A DNA stretch of 64,000 nt, taken from NCBI GenBank assembly GCA_035610365.1, contig CM069435.1:5234001-5298000 (forward strand). Reading direction: 5' to 3'. A model generated the notes under the pieces. The model saw nothing but the letters and a program-made list of their open reading frames with translations. It was not told where the DNA came from and made no database searches. Positions within the stretch are counted from its first letter, which is position 1. The number at the start of each line of letters is the position of its first letter. The DNA is from Aquatica leii (Eukaryota > Arthropoda > Insecta > Coleoptera > Lampyridae). A program made the position numbers and the translations under genes. Below are positions 45,951 to 57,469 of this stretch, piece by piece.

Positions 45951-48080
45951 AACAAAAATAATGCTAATTGAAACATACTACAGCTTTTATTGCTATAGGC
46001 TGCAATTTAATTTTGCCCATCCGCTGGGAACAAAATAATTATTGTTTAAAAACTACTACAAAGAGTAATCGAATGTAAGTGAATTTTAAACACTGTTATA
46101 CTGATATAAAGTGTAAGTATAATTATAATAAAAATTTATATGGTGGTACAACTACCCACTAGCACTACCTAATAAAATTGAAACTCAACAAAATTATTTA
46201 GAAAATATCGTGACAAATTAAAAAAAAGTTTTTAATATTTAATTAATATTAATACATCTAATGGTCAGTTAAAAGAAAAATTATGTTTTAAACTAATAAA
46301 AATGGAAAAATGTTTTTTGACAATAAGTAAATTGATTGAAAACGATAATTATTCTTCAGCATCAACAATGCATACTCCGACAGGACACCCCAGTACCGCA
46401 CATGATTTGCAACAAGCCTATAATCGCACATTCCGAAAGCCAATTAAGATATGACCCAAAATAAATTGCCAGGTGGTCAGCGAATAAGGTTATCCCGTGT
46501 GGAAGCTGGAATTCCCCAAAATTGTAACACCGAGTAGTGGTGTGATGTCGTAAGCTTTAATAAATTAATTCTTGCTAAATAACCGATAGCTGATAAAGAA
46601 ATCCATTACGATTTCAAGGAATATAACAAATATACAATCCGTAATGTAATAAGTAATAACCTAACTCGCATTTTGGCCCTTTTGAATTTATTGCATCAAC
46701 TATCTAATCTATCCAAATCTAAGCGCTGTAAGAATCTTTGGTTTGATAACGATTTAAAATATTCGTTTATTTCTGAAACAATCTTAGTCCGGATTTAATT
46801 TTTTTTCACCTCTAGAAACCAAATGTGACCGAGATGTTTGTTTCTAAAATAAGCGATTAATTTGCATCGACTCGATTGTACAGGTTCTAATTAATTAATT
46901 CGTTAGATTTAAAAACATAAACGTGTTTTACCTTTTCCAATTCTAATTTATTTTCTTTAGCCACGTGTTTCAGGTGTTGCACGCCAAAGACAGATGAAAG
47001 ACAGCCTCAAAGCACCTCAAAGACAAGAAAAGGAAAGATGGCTTTTTCCTTTCAGGGATACCAATTTCGGAAATTAAAAATATCCACACTCACACAGTAC
47101 TTCGAAAATATAATATATTGAAAATATCCGCTGAGAGTGCCATCTGTTATAGTTCACGATAACTTCATTAGTTAATTAATAAAACACATAAGTACATGCG
47201 TACGCTATATATTTTTGTCACTATTTATAAACTACTCATTATTCTGGAGTTTTCGTTTTCTAATAATAATAATGAAATTTAACTTATTCCTACTTTTATT
47301 TTTAAATAATATTCACTTGCAAATTCGGTTGCGTTCAAGGGTGTTGGGTATAGAAACGGTATAGATAAATTTTGCGTTGAAAAAACCAATGGCGTTCCCA
47401 TTGACCTATCTACAACGAGATAACCGATTCTACAATCGCTATCCTTGTTTATTTACTTTTATATTTTGAAGCTATATTTTCTTACTAAAAATATCCGCAA
47501 TTATCCCGTTTTATGACAGAGTTTAAAAATCTGCAATCTGCAACACTAGATTACTGTATCTTTTAGTTCATAAAGTTCCTAAAGAAGGCTTATCTTTTCT
47601 TAGAAATCCCGAATATAATCATTGATTTTATACGTTTATAGATAGCCGGTCGCATAAGAGATTTGGGTGCTAAATTTTAATGCTTCAATTTTTTCCAGTA
47701 GATGTTGCTAAGATTAATAAATTTAAAATAATTAGCAAGCAGTACAACCCAAGTTGGTTATTTTAGTTACAGCCAGTGGTCAATCATACCAAAGGGCCAT
47801 TTTTAAAATATTCAAAAAAAAACGCAATTATCACAAAAAGTAAAAAAAACTCTTTTGCATTAAATCGATTTCTATTTAAGATCTATTCATCTATCTTTAC
47901 AATTAACAAAATTATCGATCCGCCGATAAAAAGTACTTTTTCACTTTTAAATGTTTTAAATCGGTAACATTATTTTACACTATAATGAATCGTTTGAAAA
48001 TAGTAATAATTTAAAACTGGTAAGTATCGATGTAAGAAAGTAGCTTGGCATGATGTTAGATATCTTTTGTTTTACGTTCA
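45951..48080. other. AT-rich region, nothing firmly assigned
   Basis: A 50-codon plus-strand ORF (46302-46454) starts MEKCFLTISKLIENDNYSSA and ends NRTFRKPIKI; no family recognised. TGTAACACCGAGTAGTGG at about 46515 looks like the start of an insect LTR, but no end or partner was found. 47776-47967 is a lysine-rich open frame without features. Confidence 0.35.
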
Positions 48081-49670
48081 ACTATAATCTGCTTTTGTTA
48101 CTGCAGCTTGAAGGCAACAGTGGGATGAGCATGACATGCAACAGGTTATTCAAACCGTGAAAAACCACAATATGGGCTATAAGTTGGCTGCCAAGACCTT
48201 CAAGGTTTCCAAAACAACTTTGCGAAGTCGTTTGGAAAAACAGAACGCTTCGAAGGGTGATTTGGGAGGACGAAGAGCAACTTTCTCTAAAGCCATCGAA
48301 GAGGAGATTGCAGTGCATATTATTGAGATGGAAACACGTTTTTTTGGACTAACTTCCAAGGATTTGCGGCAGATGGTATTCGAAATAGCCGAAAAAAAAT
48401 AACATCAATCATGGGTTAAATCGAGAAGCAAAAATGACAGTTTGGAAGGATTCCTAAAGCGCAATCCACAAATATCTTTGCGTAGCCCAGAAAGTACATC
48501 ATTAGCTAGAGCCCAGGCTTTTAACAAGGCTAATATTGAAGTCTATTTCAAGACACTAGATAATACTTTGCAGTCGGGTTTGACTACGGTCTAAAAGAAA
48601 TGCCAAAAAATTTATGCAGCAAAAGGCCGTTAGCAAGTTGGTGCACTTAGTAGTGCAGAGCGCGGGCAGCACGTAACCGTAGTGTGTGCAATGAGTGCTA
48701 TAGGCAACTACGTCCCTCCTGCTCTTATTTATACCCTCGCCAAAGTATGAACGAGGATCTGATGAACAATGCTCCCGCTGGTAGCATAGCACTCCCACAA
48801 GAAAAAGGCTGGATGACATTTTTTTAATAGTTTAAGCATTTTGTTAGATATACGAAGGCTTCAAATGAGACCAAGGTTCTATTACTCCTAGATGGGCACA
48901 GTAGCCATAAGACTCTTGAATCCCTACAGTTTGCTAGAGAAAATGGTGTTGTTGTGTTTTGCTTCCCTGAATACTGTTCTCATCACGTTCAACCATTGGA
49001 CGTTAGATTTTTCCGTCCTCTTCATACATATTTCGACCAAGAAATACAATAATGGCTCGGTCAAAATCCAGGAAAGGCAGTAACCCAATTCAAAATAGCA
49101 AACCTTATCGATAAAACTTATTTGAAGAGTGCTGTACCAACAAATGCGATAAATTCCTTCAAAAAGACTGGCATCTATCCTTTCAATCCTTATAGCTATG
49201 AAGACTGGGAGTTTGCATCAGCTTTAGCTACGGATAGGCCAATTCCCGAGGTTGAAGACGAAAACCAAATGGAATTAGAAATGCAAGAGCAATCTAAATC
49301 TGGTCTTAACTCGTCTTCATCCTCAGTTCTCGACATTTCGGTGAAAGAAATTTTACATCCTCCTCGAGCTGTAGCCATTGGCGCTGATAAACGAAAAGGC
49401 AGAAGACGTAGAAAAACAGGCCATTTGATTCAACACCAGAAATTCCAGAACTTTAAGAGAAAGTTATTGAAAAGAAAATGAAGGTGAGAAAACAATAATT
49501 TAGGTCAGTAAAACGACGAATTGTCATTGACAATGACGCTTCTGATGAAGACGATGTCATTTTGGAGGACTCAAACGATAATGATGATGTAATGAATTGT
49601 ACTCGAACTCACGTGCAAGAGAAACTTGGATTCGATGCCAAATATGCAAGTCAAGTCGTGGTGCCACAAT
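48081..49670 (+). pseudogene. pogo/CENP-B-type transposase relic (copy 4, different family)
   Basis: The frame 48136-48402 encodes a Psq-type HTH (MGYKLAAKTFKVSKTTLRSR) and the start of a CENP-B HTH. Broken frames continue with LTTVQKK after the position where NVDET would carry the first catalytic Asp; here it reads TLQSG, so that Asp is gone. Then come a [20 protein letters not shown] block, a frame with LLLLDGHSSHKTLESL (second Asp), CSHHVQPLDVRFFRPL (third Asp) and the ORF 49122-49481: AINSFKKTGIYPFNPYSYED, an acidic stretch, and an arginine/lysine-rich nuclear-type signal (DKRKGRRRRKTG). A further frame to 49670 encodes DNDASDEDDVILEDSNDNDD. Several frameshifts. Inactive. More closely related to insect pogo-type copies ending in a PHD-like tail than to copies 1-3. 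Confidence 0.85.
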
Positions 49671-51517
49671 GAATGCGCCGGCGTTACCCCGCGTTGCAAA
49701 TCTTTTACTTGTGAACTATGTATATAATATGTTGTTATGTTAGTTTGTTCTATTTTATTCTGTTAGTTAATCATATATTTTGTCAAATAAAACTGTTTAA
49801 AGACACTTTTTTTAATTTATTTTAAAAGGGGCCAACATGGGCACATGTATGCTAATGATGGACCACTTGGTTATTTTTAAAAAATATACTGTGTTATTAA
49901 ATAGGAAATTAATTGATCAAAAATTTATTGTGTATTATAATAAACGTCGAACTAAGTATACATTTTCATATAAAACAAAATAATAATTGCAAAACTAAAA
50001 TAGTTATAATGATATTTTCTTAGGGGGTCCAACATAGGCGCACATTAGTTTCTTCACATCCACAAATCCAATCTGATAAATCATACATAGATTCTTTGTA
50101 CTACCGCCATTATGAAACAAAAACGGTAATATGTACAATTAATCTTCTTTTAACTTGTGAAAGTCATTGACATTCGTTATAAACGAATATTATCAAACAA
50201 CTAAAAAATCGAGTGCAAAACTTGTAATATGTGATAAGAGATTTGCATTCCAGGGCCTTTGTTTTACAAACAGGATGTTGCGGAAATAATAATAAATGAT
50301 ATAAGCATTGCACTGAGTACGCGAAATGGAACCCGGCTGACAACCGAAGAAAGCATTTAGTTGTCTTTTTCTAATTCGTATAAAAATGTATTATGTATGT
50401 TTCACTCTTAGTACAATAACTATCATTTACGATTCAGCTAATTTTGTAGAGAATGTTTTAAGCGTGTTTCTTTTAACCAAGGAACAGGCTGAATAAACAC
50501 GATTAACACGAAATTAATTTTAAATAATCTGTGCGCGAATATCATTGAAAGGTTTTTATCTTAGCTGTAAATAATTACAAATGTCAAAATAATTCCTGGT
50601 GCAATCATAGATGGCTCAGAAAATCGTGTTGTACATAAATTTCTTATGACGCGCGGGCTCTTGGGTCTAGAGCAATTTAAACTACCGCAACGCAATTTAA
50701 CTACAAACTAGTAACGTATTGTTAAATGTATGCTTGTAATATGGGTTGCTTATATATTATAATAACGTGTATAAAATGTATTCATTTGAATTTATTTTGC
50801 CGTTTTAATAATCTAACTTTCATAATTTATTTATTTGTAATAATTAATATAATCAAAATTAAAACTTTGATATTAAAAGTATTACAATGAATATTACTAC
50901 AAAAATTTAATTTGTGAAAGAAAAATTAAATTCTGAAAGCTACATGTAAAACTCCAAGTTTCAAAAGTAAGTAGAAGAATCAAAGTTAGCGATTTTAAAG
51001 ACCAAGTTTGATGAAAAAGGGTCCTAAAAATATTGTAATGTGCGGGTAATCGTAGTTCCTGTACCACTCCTAATTGTGTGGAATTTCAAGAACCACGACC
51101 CTGATGTAACGCTGCCACCAGTTACCTTTTTCGGTAAAGTTAACGAAACCCTAATAATCGATCTGATATAAATTGCATTGGTTCTTGTGCCGGCTCTAAA
51201 AGAAAGAAAACTACTTTTTTTTAACAATATGCAAATTGAAATTTATTAATATAAGAATCGAAATCCCGCAGTCATTTTACATTAAAATTTACATTATAAA
51301 AGAACCTTAACATTACAATAATTTCTACGGTAGAGACTATTTAAAGAAACAGATAAAACTAACAGTGTATAAAAAAGAATCAAACATAAAAAAACACAAT
51401 TCTAACAATAATAAATAAATAACGGTTTCCTTAATAATAAAATAATTCAAACATACTATTAAAACTAAATAAAGTTCTATAATACAACTTAAACATATGT
51501 AACAGTTCGTTACACCA
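49671..51517. other. AT-rich region with a repeated GGGCCAACATGGGCACA motif
   Basis: AATAAAACTG near 49787 could end the pogo-type transcript. GGGGCCAACATGGGCACAT (49828-49846) recurs as GGGGTCCAACATAGGCGCAC at about 50024-50043, perhaps subterminal repeats of copy 4. A minus-strand open frame, 51227-51024 (67 codons), follows a splice-acceptor-like TTTCTTTTAG but has no recognisable product. Confidence 0.4.
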
Positions 51518-52943
51518 GGGACGTTCGTTTTATGTCCAAATAATGTCCTTACATCCCGGGCTTCAAAACGGACATCTTTAAAAGGTCTTTAATAGGACGT
51601 CTTCAGGATGTCAATGAAGAACGTACGATGGGATGTCCTATGCGGAAAAACAAATTTGGGCGTTTGTCAATTCAGATTTTTAATCGAATCAAAAAAAAAT
51701 TGAAAAGGAGTATTTTCATAATACCTAATGCGAATGTTTATTTATAATTACTTATCAAATAAAATTAGAACAAGATTATACATTAATCATATATAAATAT
51801 AAATTAATCAATGATGTAAATATAGCACAGTTAAATAAATATTATCCATCCATCAATTTCGGTTACTCTAGTTAATCTTTCTTTTGATATAACAAATATT
51901 TTGAAGATGTTGATAACGACACAAATGCAAACTTAGTGCGCGTGCCTACTTTCCTTCTTGTTTTCTGGTGCCTACTCAACACCCGTACGCTCCTTTGGTA
52001 CATCAAAGTGGTACACTCTGTTTGCACTCTGTATCTGTTTTTGTTGGTGTTCTGACTACTTTATTTATCTGTTCTTTTTATTATCTAACGTTTTTTGGGT
52101 GTTTTAGTGCATAAACAAATTTATTTGGTAAGTTTTTGGTACCTTGTATTTATTTATAATGTATATAAATCATCATTTATAATTATTATTTTGAATTACT
52201 AAAAACGAATAAAAAACTTATCGAAATTAAAAGATCACAATTATTAATAATGGTGATTTAAAACCCCATCTCGCGCGCATACCTAAATTGAAAATATTTA
52301 TTTTATGCAAAAAAAAATTTTTTACTCAAAAAATTATTTTAAAAATGTTTTCTTTGTATTAAAGGTTTAAAAGCGTGACGTTATCTTACGACTTTTATCG
52401 TCGCGATTCACAATAATTTATCTAAAAATTCACCCGCTACCTGTCAACATGATTAATAAGGCACAAAATCGCTTATCTAACAAAGAAACTATAACGTTAT
52501 CGCGTTCTTGGTAACAGCGTCTTAGTTCATAGTTATGATTAGTGTGCGGATTTCTCGTATTGTAGTACTGTTTCTAGGTAGTTAAAAATACGTCTAGAAA
52601 TAATTTTGTTTTTACCACATTCCTCTGATGAAACATAAATGCGAAACGTATAAAAATTCTTAATGAATTTGTAAAACTGACGGGTTTCCAAATTTTTTTT
52701 AAAAAACGATTTAAACAATTTTTAACTGGTTATAATCGATCATCTCTTATAATTTAATCAATAATAGAATCGTCAAAAAGATCAATCAATAATTCTACAA
52801 AAGAAGTATCAATTTATCAATTCTTTAATTTAGAAAAATGTTAATTCTGACTACATAGAAATACCAAAATAAGTTTTTTGTATTAACTTTTTTATCGACT
52901 CTACATGACGATTACCATCTCTTATGTAGTTGCATTGTTTCAG

Positions 52944-53024
52944 GCGCCACTTAAAAAAATCGCGAAGAAAGTATTAAAAAAACTCGCTAAGGAGGGCCAA
53001 AGAACGCCGGGATCGAGAAGATAA
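52944..53024 (+). other. Candidate terminal exon encoding a lysine-rich amphipathic peptide
   Basis: A splice acceptor (TTGCATTGTTTCAG, ending 52943) precedes a frame APLKKIAKKVLKKLAKEGQR and a short Arg-rich end with stop TAA at 53022. A possible donor lies upstream at TTATTTG|GTAAGT (52128). The heptad-like I/V/L spacing with Lys would form a cationic amphipathic helix. Another frame over the same DNA reads SLRRAKERRDREDKKMK, so the frame is uncertain. No start codon located. Confidence 0.3.
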
Positions 53025-53215
53025 AAAAATGAAATAATCTAAATTTATTTTAATTGAATATAATTAGGATTATTATTTAAAAATATAGTTTTATGTAATG
53101 ATAATTGTATTTTATTTGATAAATTTATTTTTATTCATTACGTCAAGTCGCAGAGAAGTACGTTAAGTCTCCTTACTGAATAAAAAAAAAACAATAGAAA
53201 AAACCACAAAGTAGT

Positions 53216-53377
53216 AGTAATTACGAGAGCTCGAGTAAATCATTGCACACGTTGCATTGAAAGTATCGATCGACATAGGTATTAGTTGCTATTTCTTTTC
53301 TCAATTCTTGTTTTTTACTTAACTGAGTCACACTCGAGCCACAGAGTACAATCTGTGCTCGAGCTCTCGTAGTTACT
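53216..53377. repeat. Small inverted repeat (MITE-like)
   Basis: 53216-53237 and 53356-53377 are 22-nt inverted arms differing at about two positions, with the palindromic core GAGAGCTCGAG / CTCGAGCTCTC. Spacer is 118 bp. Confidence 0.7.
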
Positions 53378-53639
53378 ATATGCCTATGCTATATATTCTA
53401 AATATAAATATTTTTCCAATTCAATATGTAGAAAAGGGGAGGGATGACTACCTCTTACATATCCTACAGTCATCTAAAAAAGACGTCCCGTTGCGGATGC
53501 GCAAGGATGTCCTATAAGGACATCGTAGGGATGCACAGTTATGACAAAAGAACGTCCCATGAATGTCCCTAGGACGTACACAGAACTCATCTTTAATATT
53601 AGTCTCGTCATAGGTCACTATCAGATAGGGTTCTCCTGC

Positions 53640-54130
53640 CGAATAATAAAAAACTAGGCATGCTTGCGTCCGTATAACTCAAGCCGCTTATTATAGAGAA
53701 GAGAATTCGTTGCTTCGGCAAGGAAAACGTTTCTCGTTTCTTTTAGAACAGTTGTCCCCGTTTATTGATGAGAAGGGTCTCCTTAGGGTGAGCGGAAGGC
53801 TGGGTTTCTCCACTTTGCCGTCGTCTTCTCGTTATCCGTTGCTATTACCTCAGCAAGTTCATCTCTCCGCTTTTTGTGTTCTTACTATCACGTCGTCTGT
53901 CTTTGTTCTGGTCCTTAGACCGTTCAAGCTTTACTACAATCCAACTTTTGAAGACGCATCCATCATCAATGCATAACGTGTCATCGTTTTAGAGTTAACA
54001 CATTCAAGCCAACAATGGCACCTTTACCAGCGGATTGCGTGAATCCACAAAGAGCCTTCACCGTAACCGGCGTAGATTATGCAGGACCTTCTACTGTTAA
54101 GCCTTTTATACGTATTCAAAACATGTTCCT
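53640..54130 (+). pseudogene. BEL/Pao integrase fragment
   Basis: The frame 53710-53976 encodes QLSPFIDEKGLLRVSGRLGF and SSSRYPLLLPQQVHL, the segment before the BEL integrase zinc site. Shifted frames continue with HRFRVNTFKPTMAPLPADC and AFTVTGVDYAGPSTVKPF, which holds the first catalytic Asp. The remaining integrase is missing. The sequence is distinct from the BEL element at 34759, so a second BEL family is present. Confidence 0.88.
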
Positions 54131-54634
54131 TACCTGAAACCATGACTTGAACAAAGAAACATCCTCGATGTCCTTTTTATGCAATTTTTAAAACTAAACT
54201 TTATCCTTTTTCTTATTCAAAATTTTTCTACCCTTATTAAACGTAGTTTCCAGAATCGTAAATACGGGTCTCTATTTTTGCCTAATTAGTCTGTAATATG
54301 CCAGAGATTCATGTTACATTACACTATTCATAATATTGTTTTCCTACATAAAAACTAACATAAAACTAGAAACATAACAAAATAATATTAAAAACATTTT
54401 ATTTAAGTACTTCAAAACTACAAATATTAATTTAATCAAGTAAAGTTCAACAAAAACATTTTATTAGCACTTGAGACAGTATAATTAAAAACTAATTAAC
54501 AATTAAAGCTTCAATAAAACATAAAAAACAACAAAATCAATTATTTGGCATTGTCATCACACATAAATTAACGTCATTAAATACTTTTAACTTAAATTAT
54601 TACTTCAATAAAGATTTTACAGACACATCCAGCT
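54131..54634. other. Spacer and probable 3-prime UTR of the minus-strand carrier gene
   Basis: AT-rich, no ORF. TTTATT-type sequences between 54390 and 54570 read as AATAAA on the minus strand and may end the carrier transcript. Confidence 0.45.
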
Positions 54635-55576
54635 TTACGATCGAAAATCAGATATGATTTTAATAATACTTTCGTACGAAGTAAAATGCAAAGCTGTTGT
54701 AATCACAGCTTTCCACAAACTAGGGTTTAAACCTTTAAAAAGCCCCAAAACACCTTCCACTTTTAAAATATTTTTGAAACAATTCAGCATGCCCTTACAC
54801 ACAAAAGTCTGTCCAAATTCTTGTCGATACTTCTGAACCCCTTGAATTTGCATTCTTTTTTTGACTAGATCGAACGGGTAAATAACAGTTTTCGCTACTA
54901 ATCCTGCTAAACTACCCGATATTAAACTACCCGGAAGAGTGTACGTAAATTGGTCGATTTTAAATAACGATCGATATAATCCATCGAAAAATTTGTAACA
55001 CATGAATTGGACACCAGCTTGTGGGGCGACTTGTACAAAAGTGGGTAGAATCCCCCGATATAAAACCAAAACATTTTCCTTTTTAATTATATGTATAAAA
55101 GCGTCGGTTACTCCAGAAAATACTTTCTTATTTTCGCTTTGACCCACCAATCTGGTTCGAACGACGTCAAAAGGAAATGACACAAAAGTGGCACTGCATC
55201 CGGCTAATGCACCACAAGTAAAAGTTACAAGTGGCTTGAACCTCAAATCTAAATTAAGAGACTTTGACTGATTTAAAAAAGTCTCGAAACTCCAAAATTG
55301 TACAAGTCCATACGTTACTGATAACAACTGTGCCGGTACGTGACCTTTCCACAAAGCTCTTACACCTTCCTCTTTGTAAATCAAAGATGTAGCTTGAAAG
55401 ATTGATTGATACTTCGATGTTTTTAGATTTGTAATTGGTTCTACTTGCAACTGAAAACGAATTTTTAAAACATCCAATGGTTGAGATAAGGCACGAGTAA
55501 TGAATCCAGATGCAGCACCAGCAAACATTAAATCATACTGTTTTAATTTACGTTTTGCATTACTTTGTGAAACCAT
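54635..55576 (-). CDS. Mitochondrial carrier, thiamine pyrophosphate carrier-like
   Basis: An inner-membrane carrier of the SLC25 family, most like SLC25A19 (insect Tpc1), which exchanges cytosolic thiamine pyrophosphate for matrix nucleotides. The 313-codon uninterrupted ORF has the three-fold repeat: each of about 100 residues carries the carrier signature, QPLDVLKIRFQ (near residue 38), FPFDVVRTRLVGQ (near 138) and YPFDLVKKRMQIQG (near 235). Second-half signatures are ALWKGHVPAQ, LYRGILPTF and LFKGLNPSLWKA. Length fits the family of about 310-320. Start chosen at MVSQSNAKRKLK because a splice-acceptor-like TTTGTTTCAG ends 7 nt upstream, implying a 5-prime UTR intron. No coding intron, which is uncommon but not rare in insects. 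A neighbour carrier such as the DNC type is the main alternative for substrate. Confidence 0.9.
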   Translation of the reverse strand: MVSQSNAKRKLKQYDLMFAGAASGFITRALSQPLDVLKIRFQLQVEPITNLKTSKYQSIFQATSLIYKEEGVRALWKGHVPAQLLSVTYGLVQFWSFETFLNQSKSLNLDLRFKPLVTFTCGALAGCSATFVSFPFDVVRTRLVGQSENKKVFSGVTDAFIHIIKKENVLVLYRGILPTFVQVAPQAGVQFMCYKFFDGLYRSLFKIDQFTYTLPGSLISGSLAGLVAKTVIYPFDLVKKRMQIQGVQKYRQEFGQTFVCKGMLNCFKNILKVEGVLGLFKGLNPSLWKAVITTALHFTSYESIIKIISDFRS

Positions 55577-56155
55577 CGTAATTCTGAAACAAAGCTATTA
55601 AAATTTGTACGTAAACGTATGAAACAACGTGCTTTCAAGTAATTACACAAGATGCATTTCCACTCACTGCTACAAATGCTTAAACACATTGTGTGTTAAT
55701 AAAATTGTAACTTTTTAAACAAATCCCTCGAATTTAAAAGCATAAGCCCAGCAACTTTCTAAGCTTTATTGTATAGCACAAGCTTGACGTTTATTTACTG
55801 AAATGCCAAAAATGATTAGAGAAAAGACGAGTATTCCAAATTTAATTCAGAATTTTCTGATTACCTAAATTGTCATGTAATAATTTTAATGTTTTGTTGT
55901 AATGAGTAATTTCAGCCATCGGAGTGATGTAATAATAAACAATAGTTCCAATGCCTCTGTATTAGATCAAATCAAATCTTTAGTAGTTCAAATTTGAAAT
56001 ACTTGTTTTCTAAAGACAGAAGGACGTTTAATCTAAGTAATTGGCAAAAATTCACCATTACTACTATAAATGTTTGAATATAAGTGAATACAAACTGTTT
56101 TGTAAAAAAATTTATATCAAATAAGTAATAAATACAACATTCTCAATATAACAAT
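55577..56155. other. Intergenic: carrier 5-prime region and RNPC3 3-prime end
   Basis: Minus strand: TAGCTTTGTTTCAG ends at 55584, a likely splice acceptor for the carrier's 5-prime UTR. The rest must hold the carrier promoter, the upstream noncoding exon and the RNPC3 3-prime UTR within about 570 bp. No motif firmly assigned. Confidence 0.45.
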
Positions 56156-57469
56156 TCACTTTTTTGGTACTGCAGAACGAGCAAATACAACAACTAATGG
56201 TTTATCCTTAAGTATATAACCATTGGTTTCTTTCAAAGCTTTTTGAGCCAACTGCACCGAATCTAAAGTAATAAAAGCTTGGCCCTTCATTTTACCTTCC
56301 TGCATCAATCTAACATCAAACTGACTGGATCTGCTCTCATCAACATCTTCAATATACCTCCTATATATAAACTCTAAATCTTTTACATCTGCAGTCTTAG
56401 CAATATTCTTAATATATAATCGACAAGTAGGTGCACCAGGATGATAGTTTTTAAACACAGATAACACACTTAAATCTCGATCGGGTATTTTATTGCAATT
56501 CAACTCTTCTTCAGTAACAACAGCGTTGTTTGGATTTGTTTCAACATTTTCATCAATCTCAGTTACAGTGTCTTTGTTTGTACTTTCCATGATACCGAAA
56601 GATCCAATATTCTCCACATCTTGAACTGTTTTATTTTCCAAGCTGTCACTTGATACTTTAACTTCTATCTTTTTCTGTGTTTGAAAATCGACTTTATCAA
56701 AAACATCCTCAGGTTTATCGATTAATGCTTTGGGCATGCTTTGAGATACAACTTGAGGTTTAATGAATTTTGGTCTTTTAACAGTCTTCTTCTGAGCCAT
56801 AGTCCTTTTCTTTGGAATAATTTCCTTAATGTTAACATTTTCATTATCACTTTCTAATTCAGATTCGGAAGAGTCTTCTTTTGATTTACTCAGATGTGAT
56901 GTGTGAATGGGTTGATTGATACGCTGACTTGTATGTGGAGGATCGGGTACATCCGAGAATGGTGGTGGTAAATTCATTCGATTCATAAGATGTAGAACTT
57001 GTGTGTAAAACTTAGGCACTGAAGCAAGTGCATGTGCAATGTTATTAATAGTTGCTCGATTTGGATTAGGGTACTCGTACTTAAGATGAGGTGGAGGTGG
57101 TTGATTGAAAGACACTGAACTATTCCAGGCGTTTAACCGATTCAAAAACGTTTTAAAATGTGTTCGATTGTTCGTTTCAGCACTGGAGATTTGCTTTTGA
57201 CGAATTCTATTTTCAGTTAAGTCTTGTTCAGCAAATTCTATGCACAATCTTGAATTTAATATCGTTACTTGATGTAGTCTTAGCATAACGCTTTTGGCTA
57301 TTTCTTTCGATGCGAATTTTGCATACGCAGTTGATTTCTCTTTATAATATGAAGTTAAGATTTTTACTTGAGTTGCGCCAAAATGTCGCAAAAATTCTTC
57401 TTTCTCCATGTCGGATAACTCCTTCGGGAGGTTTTTAATACGTAAAGTATCGTCACAAACCATTTTCAA
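56156..57469 (-). CDS. RNPC3: U11/U12 small nuclear ribonucleoprotein 65 kDa protein (RNPC3)
   Basis: A nuclear component of the minor (U12-type) spliceosome; in human the N-terminal part binds the U11 59K protein and the C-terminal RRM binds U12 snRNA stem-loop III. The 437-codon ORF has an N-terminal RRM (residues about 8-80: TLRIKNLPKELSDMEKEEFL, RNP1-like STAYAKFASKE, then LHQVTILNSRLCIEFAEQD), a helical and proline-rich linker (VSFNQPPPPHLKYEYPNPN) and a low-complexity acidic/basic middle (ESELESDNENVNIKEIIPKK). A C-terminal RRM (about 350-435) follows: APTCRLYIKNIAKTADVKDL, RRYIEDVDE, and RNP1 MKGQAFITLDSVQLAQKAL. It ends RSAVPKK. Length is close to the roughly 500 residues of vertebrates. 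ATG 57469 gives MKMVCDD; the second Met is equally possible. No intron in the coding sequence. Upstream gene in the same orientation is the carrier's neighbour, 580 bp away. Confidence 0.95.
   Translation of the reverse strand: MKMVCDDTLRIKNLPKELSDMEKEEFLRHFGATQVKILTSYYKEKSTAYAKFASKEIAKSVMLRLHQVTILNSRLCIEFAEQDLTENRIRQKQISSAETNNRTHFKTFLNRLNAWNSSVSFNQPPPPHLKYEYPNPNRATINNIAHALASVPKFYTQVLHLMNRMNLPPPFSDVPDPPHTSQRINQPIHTSHLSKSKEDSSESELESDNENVNIKEIIPKKRTMAQKKTVKRPKFIKPQVVSQSMPKALIDKPEDVFDKVDFQTQKKIEVKVSSDSLENKTVQDVENIGSFGIMESTNKDTVTEIDENVETNPNNAVVTEEELNCNKIPDRDLSVLSVFKNYHPGAPTCRLYIKNIAKTADVKDLEFIYRRYIEDVDESRSSQFDVRLMQEGKMKGQAFITLDSVQLAQKALKETNGYILKDKPLVVVFARSAVPKK

Larger units (their letters stand above)
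51518..53582. mobile_element. Candidate non-autonomous DNA element with GGACRTC-rich ends
   Basis: The left block (51518-51655) and right block (53475-53582) both consist of repeated GGAC(A/G)T and its complement every 12-20 bp: GGGACGTTC (51518-51526), GGACATC, AGGACGTC and GGGATGTCC on the left; GACGTCCCG, GGATGTCC, GGACATCG and GAACGTCCC (53550-53558) on the right, so the ends are roughly inverted. Inside are AT-rich DNA, one possible spliced short gene and a small inverted repeat. No transposase and no clear target duplication. Confidence 0.5.

Noticed and set aside
46515..47100. Solo LTR beginning TGTAACACCGAG
   Set aside because: The start looks right for an insect LTR, but no matching end, target duplication or second copy is visible.
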